DNA from: Poteriospumella lacustris
Taxonomy: Eukaryota; Sar; Chrysophyceae; Chromulinales; Dinobryaceae
Length of the DNA stretch: 51,442 bases
Direction: 5' to 3'
Assembly: GCA_008000375.1 (NCBI GenBank)
Contig: SMOI01000233.1
Coordinates: 1-51,442, forward strand
Shown here: piece after piece, positions 25,814 through 35,540 of the stretch
Layout: every line of letters starts with the position of its first letter
Position numbering within the stretch: position 1 is the stretch's first letter
Made by a program: the position numbers and the translations under genes
The notes under the pieces: model-generated
What the model saw: only the letters and a program-made list of their open reading frames with translations
The model's database searches: none
What the model was told of the DNA's origin: nothing

Positions 25814-26218
25814 AGTCAAGTCTCAACGCCAACGATGCGGCTCCTCCTGTTCTCGCTTGTGGATTGTACGTACTGTAGGTGAAGAAGCCGCGAGCCCGGA
25901 GCTAAGACGCTAGGCCGTTAATAATGTAATCAACGAAGACACGAAGACGGTGGGCGGTCGAGGCCACGATTCGGGTACTTTTGCGTCTACAACAGTGCTG
26001 TAAGTATCGTTCATTACGTCGAGTATTCGTACAGATTGTGTCGTCGCTCATCGCGTCGTCGCTCGTCTCGTCGAACGGAAATGACCGATGCGAACGAGAG
26101 ACAACGAGGTTGATCGCACGATCTCGCACTTCCATCACACACGACCGCTGGTTCGCTTTGTTATCCAATCTCCCGAGCAAAGACGGTGGTGGTCGTTGGC
26201 GATTCCGCCGAGTGAAAC
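25814..26218. promoter_or_regulatory. Divergent promoter region of membrane-protein and RCHY1-like genes
   Basis: 405 bp between two divergent start codons. The composition is moderate, with several cgatcg/gtcgtcg short motifs and no supported coding frame. A shared bidirectional promoter is likely from position alone. Confidence 0.35.
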
Positions 26219-27337
26219 ATGGACAACGAGCGAGACGCGCAAATACGCCGCATCATGCGCGACCCCGCTATATCTGCTGAGCAGAAGAATGTCCTCATAA
26301 ATCGATTGCGTTGTGGCCCCAGCGCTATTGCAGGGTCGTCGAGCGGAGGGAGCCCAGCCGAGTCGGCGCCGACTGCGCCAGCGGCGGTGAGCAACATGAG
26401 CCTGTCGTGCGAGCACTACGAGCTCAAAAAGTGCTCGCGCTTGTTCTTCGAGTGCTGCCAAGTCTACGACCCTTGTCACTGGTGCCACTATGCGCGCGGC
26501 TGTCGCCTGCGGCCGGCCCAGGTGCAGTCGATCGCCTGTAACCTCTGCCACACGCGCCAGCCCGTCAGCGACCGGTGCGTCGCATGCAACGCGGTGTTCG
26601 GCCGCATCCACTGTGGCGTTTGCAGCCTGTGGACGGAAGTGGACGTCTTCCATTGCGACGGTTGCGGAATGTGTCGCGTGGGCGTCCGCGAGGACACGTA
26701 CCACTGCCCGCAGTGCGACTGCTGCTGGAGCAACGAGCACCGCGACGACCACGACTGCGTCGGGAAGTCGTGGAAGGACCTGTCGTGTCCCTTTTGCCTG
26801 GAATCCATGCACTACTCGCGCGTGGCGGGCCGCGTGCTGCCCTGCAAACACGTCGTCCACCTCGCCTGCGCCGACCACGCGCTGCGCAGCCAGGCGTTCC
26901 GCTGCCCGCTGTGCCGCAAGGCCATGTGCGACATGCGGCGCTACTACACGTCCATTCGCTACTCGATCCTCGCGCAGCCGATGACGCCGGAGGCGATGCC
27001 GCCCATCCGCGTCGGCGAGACCGTCGAGACCGCCGACGGCGTCGACTTCGTCGTCACCGACGTCAGCCCCGACGGAGTGCTCGCCCGCGGCCACTACGCG
27101 CTGCCCCAACCGGCGACCGGCGAAGCCGACGCTGCCGATGCAGCGACGCGTACCACCGCGGACACGACGATAGGCGACCACGCGCCGCCGATCGTGTCGG
27201 TGTCGCTGTCGACGCTGCGCAAGAAAATGACCGTTGCGGTCTTCTGCCACGAGTGCGAGCGGCAGTCGCTGGCGCCGTACCACTTCCTGGGCCTCGAGTG
27301 CCAGCTGTGCCGCGGCTACAACACGTCCCGAGTGTGA
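26219..27337 (+). CDS. RCHY1/PIRH2-like RING E3 ubiquitin ligase (CHY-CTCHY-RING zinc fingers)
   Basis: 372 aa, no intron. Zinc-binding modules follow the family order: a CHY finger (CEHYELKKCSRLFFECCQ, DPCHWCH, CNLCHTRQ), a CTCHY finger (CGVCSLWTEVDVFHCDGC, YHCPQCDCCW), a RING-H2 (CPFCLESMHYSR, LPCKHVVHLAC, CPLCRKAM), then a C-terminal zinc-ribbon-like pair (FCHECERQS, LECQLCRGYNTS). Human RCHY1 ubiquitinates p53 and related substrates, and plant MIEL/BTS relatives regulate stress and iron. A ~90-residue insert lies between the RING and the zinc ribbon, longer than usual. It probably acts in the cytosol or nucleus. Confidence 0.92.
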   Translation: MDNERDAQIRRIMRDPAISAEQKNVLINRLRCGPSAIAGSSSGGSPAESAPTAPAAVSNMSLSCEHYELKKCSRLFFECCQVYDPCHWCHYARGCRLRPAQVQSIACNLCHTRQPVSDRCVACNAVFGRIHCGVCSLWTEVDVFHCDGCGMCRVGVREDTYHCPQCDCCWSNEHRDDHDCVGKSWKDLSCPFCLESMHYSRVAGRVLPCKHVVHLACADHALRSQAFRCPLCRKAMCDMRRYYTSIRYSILAQPMTPEAMPPIRVGETVETADGVDFVVTDVSPDGVLARGHYALPQPATGEADAADAATRTTADTTIGDHAPPIVSVSLSTLRKKMTVAVFCHECERQSLAPYHFLGLECQLCRGYNTSRV

Positions 27338-28592
27338 GCGACCACTCTCCTCGCCTCACTCCTCGTCCGCCGCTGCGCCTGCTCGTCGCTTGTCGCGCGA
27401 GGTCGGCGGCAGCGAGCGCAGCACCAGCTGCGCGGGCAGTCAGCGCCAGCGCTGCAGCACACGCGCCGAATGCTTCGCCAGCCAACTGCGGCGGGAGGGC
27501 GGCGGTGGCGTGCCTCTTTGAGCGACGCAACCGCCGCCGTGTGTCGCACCGGTGCGGCAGACGCAGCTGCACGTCCGTCCGACGGCTGCTTCGCGGTCGC
27601 GGTGTGAACGAGCCGTAGCCACCGTTTGCGCCGTTTGCACGAGCGTCCGCCGTGTAACTGCTAACGAGTGCCACAATGAGCGTCCCTCGAGGAGCTGCGC
27701 CCGGTGGCGTCCCCTCGGCAGCGGTCCTGGCGCTGGCGACGCGTCAGATGCGAGCGATGACTCGCCGCTGTCCCGAAGCTGCCGGTGAGGCGCCGGCCGA
27801 CGTGCCGCCGGTGCGGCGGGGCTGCCCAGGACCTTGACGGCGGTCTGCGCCTGTCGCTCGGCCGGGCGATGAGCTGAAGCGTTCGTGCTGGGCTGCGCTG
27901 CTGCGCAACCGCCGCCATTGCTGACGTCTTCGTCGAAAGCGCCGCTTCGCTGACGACCGCGGCGGCTTCGGCGGCGGCTCAGCACCGGCAGACGAAACGC
28001 GTCGCGGCTTCGTGGGCCTAACGCGCTGCCACGGCTGCACCGCTGCGTCGAGCGCGAAGATGTTCACCACGTTGCTGGCGCCGTCCGCCGAGACGAAGCC
28101 TCCGCGACGGCGCCACTGCCGACGTCCGCAACCCCAAGCGTCACCCGCGCCGCACCCCTCGCGTGGAAGCCGTCGGCGCCGTGTGAAAGCGGCAGACGGC
28201 GACGTCCATCGCCGAGTCGGTGACGGCGGCGGCTGCCGCTACATCGTCTTCGGCGGCGGCATCGTCTTCGGCGGCGGCGTCGCTGCTCATCGTCGCCGAC
28301 GATACGATCGCCGTCGACGTCGTTGGCGGAGAATGAATCAACCACCGCACCGTCGGCGCACCGCCGGCAGCGCTCCGCCAACTGAATCCGCCCGCACACG
28401 GTTAGCGGTCACAGCCGCTGCCACCGCAGTAGCTGCTGCTCCATGGTAGCATGTGCTGGGTCGCAGCTGCCCGACAGGGCTCCGTCCGAGGCGGCGGCGG
28501 CTGCGGCGGCGGCGGACGCGTGGTCGGTAGGCGCTGTGAGCGGCTACTGCGACGCTCGCCGACAGGTAAACCGACTCGGTGGTGTGGCGATG
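27338..28592 (-). pseudogene. Low-complexity region with possible decayed minus-strand coding segments
   Basis: No intact gene is seen, but minus-strand stretches read like protein in turn: MSSDAAAEDDAAAEDDVAAA (from about 28290), DGASNVVNIFALDAAVQPWQ (about 28080-28020), then in another frame FDEDVSNGGGCAAAQP...TAVKVLGSP (about 27930-27820) continuing to about 27440. Frames change at least twice without convincing introns. It may be a gene with indels, a relic, or chance frames in GC-rich DNA. A trinucleotide-like gccgaagacgat duplication lies at about 28240-28275. It ends where repeat copy B begins. Confidence 0.3.
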
Positions 28593-28630
28593 AAGCCTGT
28601 GTATGACTGTATCTGCTGCGCTATCCACAG

Positions 28631-29080
28631 GTGGCCCTGTATACGGCACGAGGAGCGGCCGCGGGTCGTTTTTCTCTCGGATCCAGAAGGCCGACACCGC
28701 TCATGTGTCGTTTTCGCGTCGTTAGCGGCCCATTTCGACGTCTCAGCATGAGCTCGGGCCGGAACAAATGCTGTCAATCTATGCATCTGTACAGGGGACA
28801 TCCAACGAAAGTAGTCGTTCTGGTGGCTGACGAATATTACCAGAGTTCTAGCCATTCCGCTGGACCAAAACTTCGCAAATCAAAATTTTCGCCTGTCTTT
28901 TTCGATAGAACTCAACGGAAACGTCGTAGAAAAGTGTAATTTTCAATGATATTGATACATCTATTGCTAGCCTACATAGCGGTATGTTTTTCTAAATTTT
29001 TCTCTCACAGGTTCGTGATGTTCGGTCGCTGCAATGGTCGTGGCGACTGCAGATGTCAGCCACTTTCGGTCGATGTTTGA
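28631..29080 (+). CDS. Putative spliced reading frame of repeat copy B
   Basis: The frame that corresponds to copy A is open from 28631 (no ATG until 28703 or later) to 28935. A 75-nt intron-like segment follows (28936-29010, GTAATT...CTCTCACAG). The 70-nt exon 2 (29011-29080) ends QPLSVDV-TGA. Residues shared with copy A include CRFRVV/GRFRVV, QSMHL, DEY, FFD-TQR and the last five. The splice acceptor here is stronger than in copy A. The product is basic and Cys/Arg-rich, of unknown function. The small indels upstream mean the N-terminus differs or is broken. Confidence 0.33.
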
Positions 29081-29179
29081 CCTACCCCATGGACGAACTC
29101 TCCGAGAATTATTGCAGAAATATCAATGCAAGTCATGTAAGTACGTGTATTTGTCGCGTTTGCAAACTTAGCGCAGAAA

Positions 29180-29395
29180 GTGCGTCCGACGGAAGGTCAA
29201 ATACCTGCACAAACAGCCCGCCAACCTCAAAACCTCGGAAGTTGGCGGCTTCTGGCAACTGTACGTGAAGTGCTACAGCAAAAGTTCCCCCACAACAACA
29301 TTTCAAAGACCATACAGGAGCTTGAGAGAGAAGGTCTCTTCAAAATACCCCAGAACGGGCGATATATCGATCAAGAAGGTGCAAGATTGGAATGA
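29180..29395 (+). other. Second conserved frame in the repeat, ending GARLE
   Basis: A 71-codon open frame without ATG, following cgcag at 29171-29175 and so possibly a downstream exon. Its counterpart in copy A (minus strand, ending at 15934) shares GxIPAx...RQ, LG, RLL, RE and the terminus NGR...GARLE-stop. Copy B contains a helical segment KTIQELEREGLFKIPQ that is degraded in copy A. It could be the 3' exon of the same gene as the LSVDV frame by alternative splicing, or a separate gene fragment. Confidence 0.25.
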
Positions 29396-29417
29396 CGCCA
29401 AAGTCTGGGATGGGTAT

Positions 29418-29824
29418 GTCTGGGTCCGTTGGGATGTGTCATGTACAATATGGGTATCCGGATACCCGATACCATACCTAAAATTGCGGGATACCCGGAT
29501 CCACCCAGACGCGGCGGGAGACGGACCAACGAGACCTCGTCCACACTGCGAGAGAGTCCCTGCCGCGTTCGCCGCCCTTGAAGTTGACCACGCACCGCGC
29601 CGCTCTGCATCCCCCTGAGAAGTGGTCGCCCGGGAGGAAAGGCCATTGCCATTGCCCGCCTGGCAGTAGCGAAGGACCACCCACTGCCGCGGTTGTGCAG
29701 ATTTTATTTCGTGACCAATATATCCACCCGAGTTGTTTACTCCTTGAGAGCTGTGTATCTCCCCTGTTTTTTGTCCCGCTCCTTTCAATCTTGGATTTTT
29801 TTGTTGTGTTTGCCTGCCTGAAGA
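29418..29824. other. Gap between repeat copy B and the PAS/LOV-like gene
   Basis: It contains the perfect palindrome gggtatccggataccc (29452-29467) and a second related motif cgggatacccggatcc (29488-29503), then T-rich DNA (29700-29820) just before the start codon that is probably promoter/5' UTR. No coding frame is supported. Confidence 0.4.
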
Positions 29825-31270
29825 ATGGGAAATGCAAGCCCGTTCCAGCACCATCACGCGTCAGCCGTCTGCGACCCAGAGTCCTCTCCTATTCTAAGCG
29901 AAGTTGTTAAAGAATGCGCCCGCTTATTGCAGAGTTCGCGCATTCTGCGGGAAAAGTTTGTGGCCTACCTCTTCAGTAAACGCTGGATGCGCGACGTCAT
30001 CAACCACCGGTCTATGTCGTTCTTCCCGCAGATTGTTGAAGATGGACAGCGTACTCGGCTCTTTTACCACATGCCCAACGGTGGCAAGTTCTTCGTTCCC
30101 TCGATTTCCAGTCGCGAGGGTGCCGCGGGGGCCTGTCACAGCCCCCACGAGAAGCCGATCAACAAGCCGCTGACGTCCAGCCGCACCGAGAAGGAGTTGC
30201 TGGAGGACCAGGACACCGAGGACAACACCGGCGCCGTCGACACGACCCTGTTCACGCCCGAGTCCGCCGCCGTGCTCGTCGCCGTCTGCCTCATGCCCTT
30301 CTTCGCGAAGACGACCGACTACCGCCTGCACCTCGATGACGAGCACTCGTCGCCGCCCAATTCGATGCACCGCGTGCGATCCATGATGGCGACCGCGCAG
30401 GCGCTCACCAGCACCATCGCCGAGAAGTCGCTTCACCTGGCGCAGCGCCGAGACGACGAGATCGACATCGACGATCTGCTCAGCGAGAAGTCCGAACAGA
30501 CGAAGAAGACGGCGACGAAGCCCGCGACGGACGCCAAGAGCGATGAAGAGGGGACCAAAGACGACAGCGCGCTCGCTCTCGAGTCGTTTTTGAGCGATGT
30601 TGTGGACAGGGCTTCGGACCGCGCGATCAGCGAGAAGCTGGAGGACGGGTCGCTGCTCTTCCACTGCCTTCAGTACCTCAACAACCTGCGCTACGCCATG
30701 ACGGTCTCCTTCGCGCCTGCCAGTGGCGAGGGCGCAGCCCATTCGATCCACCACGCGCTAAATGCGTCGTCTCACGCCGCGCAGCCGCATCTGCCGCTGA
30801 TTCGCTTTGTGAACGGCTCCTTCGAGACGATGACGCAGTGGAGCCGCATCGAGGTCCTCGGCAAGAGCAATCGCTTCCTCTACAGCGAGGAGGTCACCGA
30901 GATGCACCAGCTCGAGCGCATCCAGGAGGCCCTGCGCGAGGAGGAGGCCATCAAGCTGGCTGTCACCAACGTGCGCCGCGACGGCTCGTCCTTCTTCAAT
31001 CTGGCGGCTGTGAAGCCCGTCGTCGTGCAGCTGTCTGCGCACCACGCCGGCCCATTCTCGCGGCGGTCGAATTCACCGAATCGCCAGAAGCAGGCGACGC
31101 AGACGGCGGTGCTGGCGATCCACTACGACGTGGAGACCCACGCGCATTCCTTGTCGCTGCGCGGCGCGGGCAGCGTCTCGTCGCAGAAGGCCTCGCGGGC
31201 GCTGTCGCTGCGCGACGACCTGCAGGCCATCGACCTGCTCCTTCAGCTGGTGCCGCTCCTCTTTGTGTAG
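29825..31270 (+). CDS. PAS/LOV-like domain protein lacking the photoactive cysteine
   Basis: 481 aa, no intron. The N-terminal half is helical with conserved-looking stretches (ILREKFVAYLFSKRWMRDVI) and a charged linker at about 215-250. The C-terminal ~180 residues look like a PAS domain of the LOV group: FVNGSFETMTQWSRIEVLGK, SNRFLYSEEVTEMHQLERIQ, EEEAIKLAVTNVRRDGSSFF. In photoactive LOV domains the block is GxNCRFLQ; here it is GKSNRFLY, with Asn at the Cys position, so flavin adduct formation should not occur. It may sense redox state or bind a ligand or partner. The start MGNASP has Gly at position 2, but position 6 is Pro, so myristoylation is doubtful. It is possibly a stramenopile-type LOV-like protein. 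Confidence 0.65.
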   Translation: MGNASPFQHHHASAVCDPESSPILSEVVKECARLLQSSRILREKFVAYLFSKRWMRDVINHRSMSFFPQIVEDGQRTRLFYHMPNGGKFFVPSISSREGAAGACHSPHEKPINKPLTSSRTEKELLEDQDTEDNTGAVDTTLFTPESAAVLVAVCLMPFFAKTTDYRLHLDDEHSSPPNSMHRVRSMMATAQALTSTIAEKSLHLAQRRDDEIDIDDLLSEKSEQTKKTATKPATDAKSDEEGTKDDSALALESFLSDVVDRASDRAISEKLEDGSLLFHCLQYLNNLRYAMTVSFAPASGEGAAHSIHHALNASSHAAQPHLPLIRFVNGSFETMTQWSRIEVLGKSNRFLYSEEVTEMHQLERIQEALREEEAIKLAVTNVRRDGSSFFNLAAVKPVVVQLSAHHAGPFSRRSNSPNRQKQATQTAVLAIHYDVETHAHSLSLRGAGSVSSQKASRALSLRDDLQAIDLLLQLVPLLFV

Positions 31271-33545
31271 CGCCCCTCGTCCCCGCCACCACGCCTCCAC
31301 GCCTCCGTCTCTCCCTTCGTCGCCGCTCGGCTGCCTGAGCGCTGCCGATCACGGTGCGCCGCGTGTCTGTCCACCTGTCCAGTCCCTCGTCCCTCAAGTC
31401 TCGTCCCTCTCTCGTCCCTCGTCCCTCGTCCCTCGTATCTGTTTAGTCCCTGGGCCTCGTCTGTCTCTGTCCCGTCTCGCCCCTCGTCGGCTGCTCTCGC
31501 GCGGGCTCCAGCGCAGCGGGTGACGCCGTCCGATGTCGTCCGCCTCCAGCGGCCCTCGTGTCGTGTGTCGTGAGTATTAGTGTGGTGCGTATTCGCCGCG
31601 CGGCGCGCCGCTTCTGTTGCGGCGGCGCTCGTCGCGCATTGTTCTTTAGTTTCCTTGTGCGTGGCCCTGTGTCTACGTTGCTACGTTGATTTCGTTAGTT
31701 GCATTCTCGCGCCGCGCCGCGCACTGTTGCCGACCGCGTGGCGGGCCGTGTCGCACTGCGACGCGTCCCGCCGCGCGCGTCCCCTATTACAATGGATTCT
31801 TTCAGGTCGCGGGCCGCCGCCCGTCGACCTCAAACGAACGAGTTGCGCCCGAATCGTTTGCCAATTGCTTTGCCCGGTCCAGTCATTCACTGTTGCGTCT
31901 TAACGTTGCCCTGTCCTACACGCCGCCCTGTTGCCGCCGCCATTCGTTTCTCGCGGCTCGTCGGTGCCGGGCCCAGCGCCCGCGCGCCGTGTCCGCCCCG
32001 TTCGCTCTGTCCGCCCGTCCGCGTCGCCTATTCGTTTCCCCCTCTCGCTTCGCTGTCCGTTGGCGCCACTGCCCCGGCGCCACTAGCGCGTCTCTCGCGC
32101 CGATCTCGTCGTCGTTCCTCGTCCCCGCTCGTCTGTTTCGCGCTGCCGTGTCGTCCGCGCTCCGCGTGAACGTTCCTTCGACGCGGCGGAGCTCCTCTCT
32201 GTGCGTCTCTGCGACTGTGCGACTCGGTCGCTCTGCGGCTCTGTCTGTGTCCAAATCGGTTCGCTGCCTCTTCAGGCTCCTCAGTCCCCGTGAGGCGCGG
32301 CGGCGGCACCGGCGGCGCTCGCAGATCGTCCACCGCCCCCGCCGGCCGCGCCTCGTGAATCTTTTGCTCCGTTGTGGCGGCCGCACGTTGTTTGCTGTTC
32401 ATTTCCGCCGCAGCTGCGGCCGCCGCGTGTACATCTGCCCGCTCCAATCTCTCCGCCCGGCCGACCCTCCGCCATGAGGCCACACGTTTCGCGTTTTGTT
32501 TCTTCTCCTCGCCACTCGTCGCCACGCGACGCCTCTTGCCGCTTGTCCATCTCTCCGGCGCGCCGCGCCCCACGTCGCTTCGTGATTCGTTTGCCGTTAG
32601 GCGCCTTTACATCGACTTCTTGTCCCCCACCCCGCGCCACTTCCGCCGCGGCCGCGTGCTGCGGTCGACCGGCGACCACCTCTCCGCGCCTCACCCGCTG
32701 CCCCGCCGCCCCGCGCTGCTCCGTCTGACCTCGCTGCCCTGGCGACGTCGCCGCGCACGGCGGCCCGTGGCCCAGCGCCGCGCCCATCACTATCCGCCGA
32801 CTCCTCTGCGCCGCTGGGTGCGCGCCAGTCGCCGCTCCGTTCGCTGTTGCTGCCCACGCGCCTCGTCGCTGCCGCCGCCTCATCAATACTCCCTCGTCGC
32901 TCAGCACGCCGGGCGCGCGCGTTAAAGTTCGTTGTTCATTGTCCCGTTTGCCCACCCGCACCGCGCTCTCGTCGCCGTCGCCAACGCGCGGCGCCATCAA
33001 TAGCCACAGCCGCGGCCGCCCGTCCAGTTCCCGTCTTCGCCGCCCCGTTGCGCCTCGCCGTGCCTCATTGCCGCCCGTACGTCGCGCCCGTTGCTCGTTT
33101 CCCCACCAGTGTTTCTCAGTTCGCCGCGGCCGGCGCGTGCCCCCCCCCGCACATCATTAACCCGCGCCGACCGCGACCGCCGTTGGTTTCTCTGTTTGAG
33201 CGGTCGCCGCCGGCGTCGCGTCCGCGGCCGGGTCGGTCTCCCGGTCGCCGTCGCCCGCCGCGCAGCGTCTCGTCGCGTCACGTCGCGTCTCTCCGGCGCC
33301 GTTTGCTCTCGCGGCCGCAGCGCCCGCCGCGAGCTTTTGTTTTGATCTGCCCTCCGCCTGTACATGATTGGCCCGCCGCGGCGCGCCGCTACGTCGCCGC
33401 TACGTTTTACGTTACCCGCGCCGCTCGCTGCTAAGTACGCGCCTGTCTCCCCGCCGCCCGCCGGCACCTGTCTCTGTCTTCTTCGGTTGCGTTGGAACTG
33501 TTTAGAGCTGCGGATATACAAAGAAGAGGGCCGCCGCCGTCGTCG
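31271..33545. other. Gene-free pyrimidine-rich region, 2.3 kb
   Basis: The longest stretch without a supported gene. The plus strand is strongly enriched in C and T, with runs such as ctcgtccctcgtccctcgtcc (31385-31440) and many cgcc/cgtt words. Frames on both strands are only Arg/Ala/Pro/Ser strings with no domain character and no splice pattern that links them. The skew starts after the PAS-gene stop and fades before the gene that ends at 33546. Options are a long 3' UTR, a non-coding RNA, an origin-like region, or simple drift. Confidence 0.5.
31385..31440 (+). repeat. ctcgtccct short tandem repeat
   Basis: About six imperfect copies of a 7-9-bp unit (cgtccct / ctcgtccct) within the pyrimidine-rich region. 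Copy boundaries vary, which is typical of slippage. Confidence 0.7.
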
Positions 33546-34415
33546 CTAGAAGGGCCGCGTGGAGTGCTGGTGGCGGTGCTGCCGCAGCGCGGGCGAGATG
33601 GCGCGGTTGTTGAGGTCGATGTCGGTCGTCCACGACTGCACGACGCGAGGGTCGCCGCCCGGGTGGCCGTCGACCTTGCGCGGCGTGAACTTGCCCGGCT
33701 GCGTCGCCTCGTAGAGGCCCCTCCGCGTGGCGGCCGAGTGCTGCACGTACTCGGACTTGCCGAACTGGTCGTCGATGCCGAAGGTGGGCAGGTCCTTCTT
33801 GCCGAGCTGCAGGATGGACACCGCCTTCGGCTCGTTGATGCCCTCGCGGTGCAGCACGTCCTGTCGGTACTCGTGGCTCTTGCCGGAGGCGTGCGGCAGG
33901 AAGAAGCGGCCCTCCGTCTCGCGGAGGGTGGCGCGGCCGCGCAGGGGCGCCTCTGGCCCCAGACCCTGGCTGGGCAGCACGCGAATGCCCTGGCCGCGCG
34001 CGGACGAGGACAGCGCCGCACGCTCGGGAACGACTTCCTGGTGGTTGATGATGTTGAAGCCGGAGCGGTAGTCTGCTTCGCGCAGCGTCTGCAGCCGCGC
34101 CTGCGACGTCACCTGCGACCGACTGGCCTTCAGCTGCTGGAACTGCTCCGTGCGGCGCGCGAGGTCGTTGTCCCCGAAGAGCTCTTTGATCTGCGACTCG
34201 TTGCGTCGCGAGAAACCCGGTCCGAACTTCGTCGTCGCCAGGCCCTTCGGTGGCAAGGCGAGCTGTGTCTGCGGCTGCACCGTGTCGTGCATGTTGAAAG
34301 TGGCTTTGAAGTCTGCCGAGCTGTGCGACTTGTTGCGGAAGTGGCCCAGGTTAATCGACGCGCCGCCGACGCTGTTGAAGTCCTCCTTATCGCGGCGGAA
34401 CTTCGGGTGACTCAT
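33546..34415 (-). CDS. Basic protein of unknown function, possibly axonemal
   Basis: 289 aa from the ATG at 34415 (MSHPKFRRDKEDFNSVGG); an upstream non-ATG codon in the same frame is ignored. The sequence is polar, with repeated short F/Y, G and R motifs (FNMHDT, FGPGFSRRNE, YRSGFNIINHQ, RFFLPHASGKSHEYRQDVL, FGIDDQFGKSEYVQH), few hydrophobic core runs and no membrane segment. This spaced-motif style recalls small ciliary microtubule-associated proteins, but I recognise no named family. It is one exon and opens toward a 1.1-kb gap. Confidence 0.7.
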   Translation of the reverse strand: MSHPKFRRDKEDFNSVGGASINLGHFRNKSHSSADFKATFNMHDTVQPQTQLALPPKGLATTKFGPGFSRRNESQIKELFGDNDLARRTEQFQQLKASRSQVTSQARLQTLREADYRSGFNIINHQEVVPERAALSSSARGQGIRVLPSQGLGPEAPLRGRATLRETEGRFFLPHASGKSHEYRQDVLHREGINEPKAVSILQLGKKDLPTFGIDDQFGKSEYVQHSAATRRGLYEATQPGKFTPRKVDGHPGGDPRVVQSWTTDIDLNNRAISPALRQHRHQHSTRPF

Positions 34416-35540
34416 TGTCAATGGGTGGGGTTGATAGCAGTTGATGAAGCTGTGGCAGCGTGGGGAGCGAAGCGCGTTGGCAGCTCAAGAAATGGCGTCG
34501 GCGAACGCGACGGTGAACGCGACGGTGCTGACGTTGAATCACAGAGAGTGAAGTGTGGGGCTTTGAGGTGGGTGATAGTGATAGTGATTGTGATTGCAGA
34601 GAGTCCAGCGGTTGTTATCGCCGGTGGACGTCGCGTCATGGGTCAGCGCCGTTGGAGAAGCGACGACGAAACGGTTCCCCAATTGTGAAACGGGCGATGT
34701 CCCGGTCACCGCTCCGCGTCTGTCGGTCACTTCATACAGATAGACTTATCACTTTACACTATCTACCACTATCAAACTCTATTGAACGTACATCGTCAAC
34801 TGGACGATTCCAGAAGCGTTTCAGTTTTTCTGTTTCACTTTGGGTTGATACATGACGACGACGACGACGGCGGAAGGGACCTCCGACCCAGCGGCCTTGC
34901 CGCTTGCAGCCACGGGGTTTGGCGTTTGGCGTATTGATTGATCATGCAAATGAAATTACCAACCGAATGTTTGAGAGCCGCAGAATAGAGGCAGCTCTTC
35001 CACAGTATCGAAAATGCCGTCCTATCTTTTCCCACCTTTTTCTGTGACCAGAACTGCAGATGGACAGTTTTCCATCGAAGTTACGAATGGGCATCACCGC
35101 ACCAAGGCGCCGTGTCTAACGCTGGCCGGAACATCTGTGAAACCAACTTCACCAGTTCAAGGCGCAGCTGATGGTCCACGTCGTCGGAACAGCCATCGCT
35201 ATACGAATGGCGGATCGCCGAACACGTCGCTGTCTCCTCCCGACGCATCGGCGGATCGAGACGAGCACCGCTTGCCAGTGCAGACGCGAGCCAATCGACT
35301 GTGTCGGGTCCTTTCGCAAGCCGAGGAGGGGGCATTTGCTGCGATAGGCTGCGCTCGGACAGGTGCTCTCCGCGACGAATCGCCAGCGCCCGACGCACTC
35401 GCGATGGTGACGTGGGCCTCACGCACCGACGGCGAAGTGTTTCTGGCCGAGCGACCTCCTGAGGCCTCAGGAGTGTGCGTCCCACGTCGCGTCACTACTG
35501 CTACGCTACTGCTACGCTAGTGCCACGCTACTGCGTCGCG
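34416..35540. other. Gap with ambiguous open frames, 1.1 kb
   Basis: The first 0.5 kb (34416-34990) is moderately AT-rich with short gtgatagtgatt repeats (34568-34598) and is probably the promoter of the upstream minus gene. From 35014 to 35520 a plus-strand ATG frame of 168 codons (MPSYLFPPFSVTRTADG) overlaps a minus-strand frame of 134 codons (35081-35485). Neither shows a domain, and they cannot both be real. A doubled ctactgctacgctactgctacgcta repeat lies at about 35497-35530. Confidence 0.4.

Larger units (their letters stand above)
28593..29417 (+). repeat. Dispersed repeat, copy B
   Basis: The 825-bp counterpart of the block at 15912-16735, in opposite orientation. Length and landmark order agree to within a few bases, with small indels (+2 and -1 near 28640-28665) that shift the first ATG frame relative to copy A. 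The best conserved parts are the first ~150 bp, the intron-like AT-rich stretch 28936-29010 and the block around cggtcgatgtttgacct (29068-29082). It is followed by a perfect 16-bp palindrome (29452-29467). Confidence 0.85.

Noticed and set aside
31699-33434. Several overlapping frames in the pyrimidine-rich region
   Set aside because: All are Arg/Ala/Pro/Ser strings created by the base skew; no splice sites join them sensibly.
35014-35520. Plus-strand ATG frame of 168 codons
   Set aside because: No domain, an overlapping minus frame is equally plausible, and composition is not protein-like throughout; left as ambiguous.
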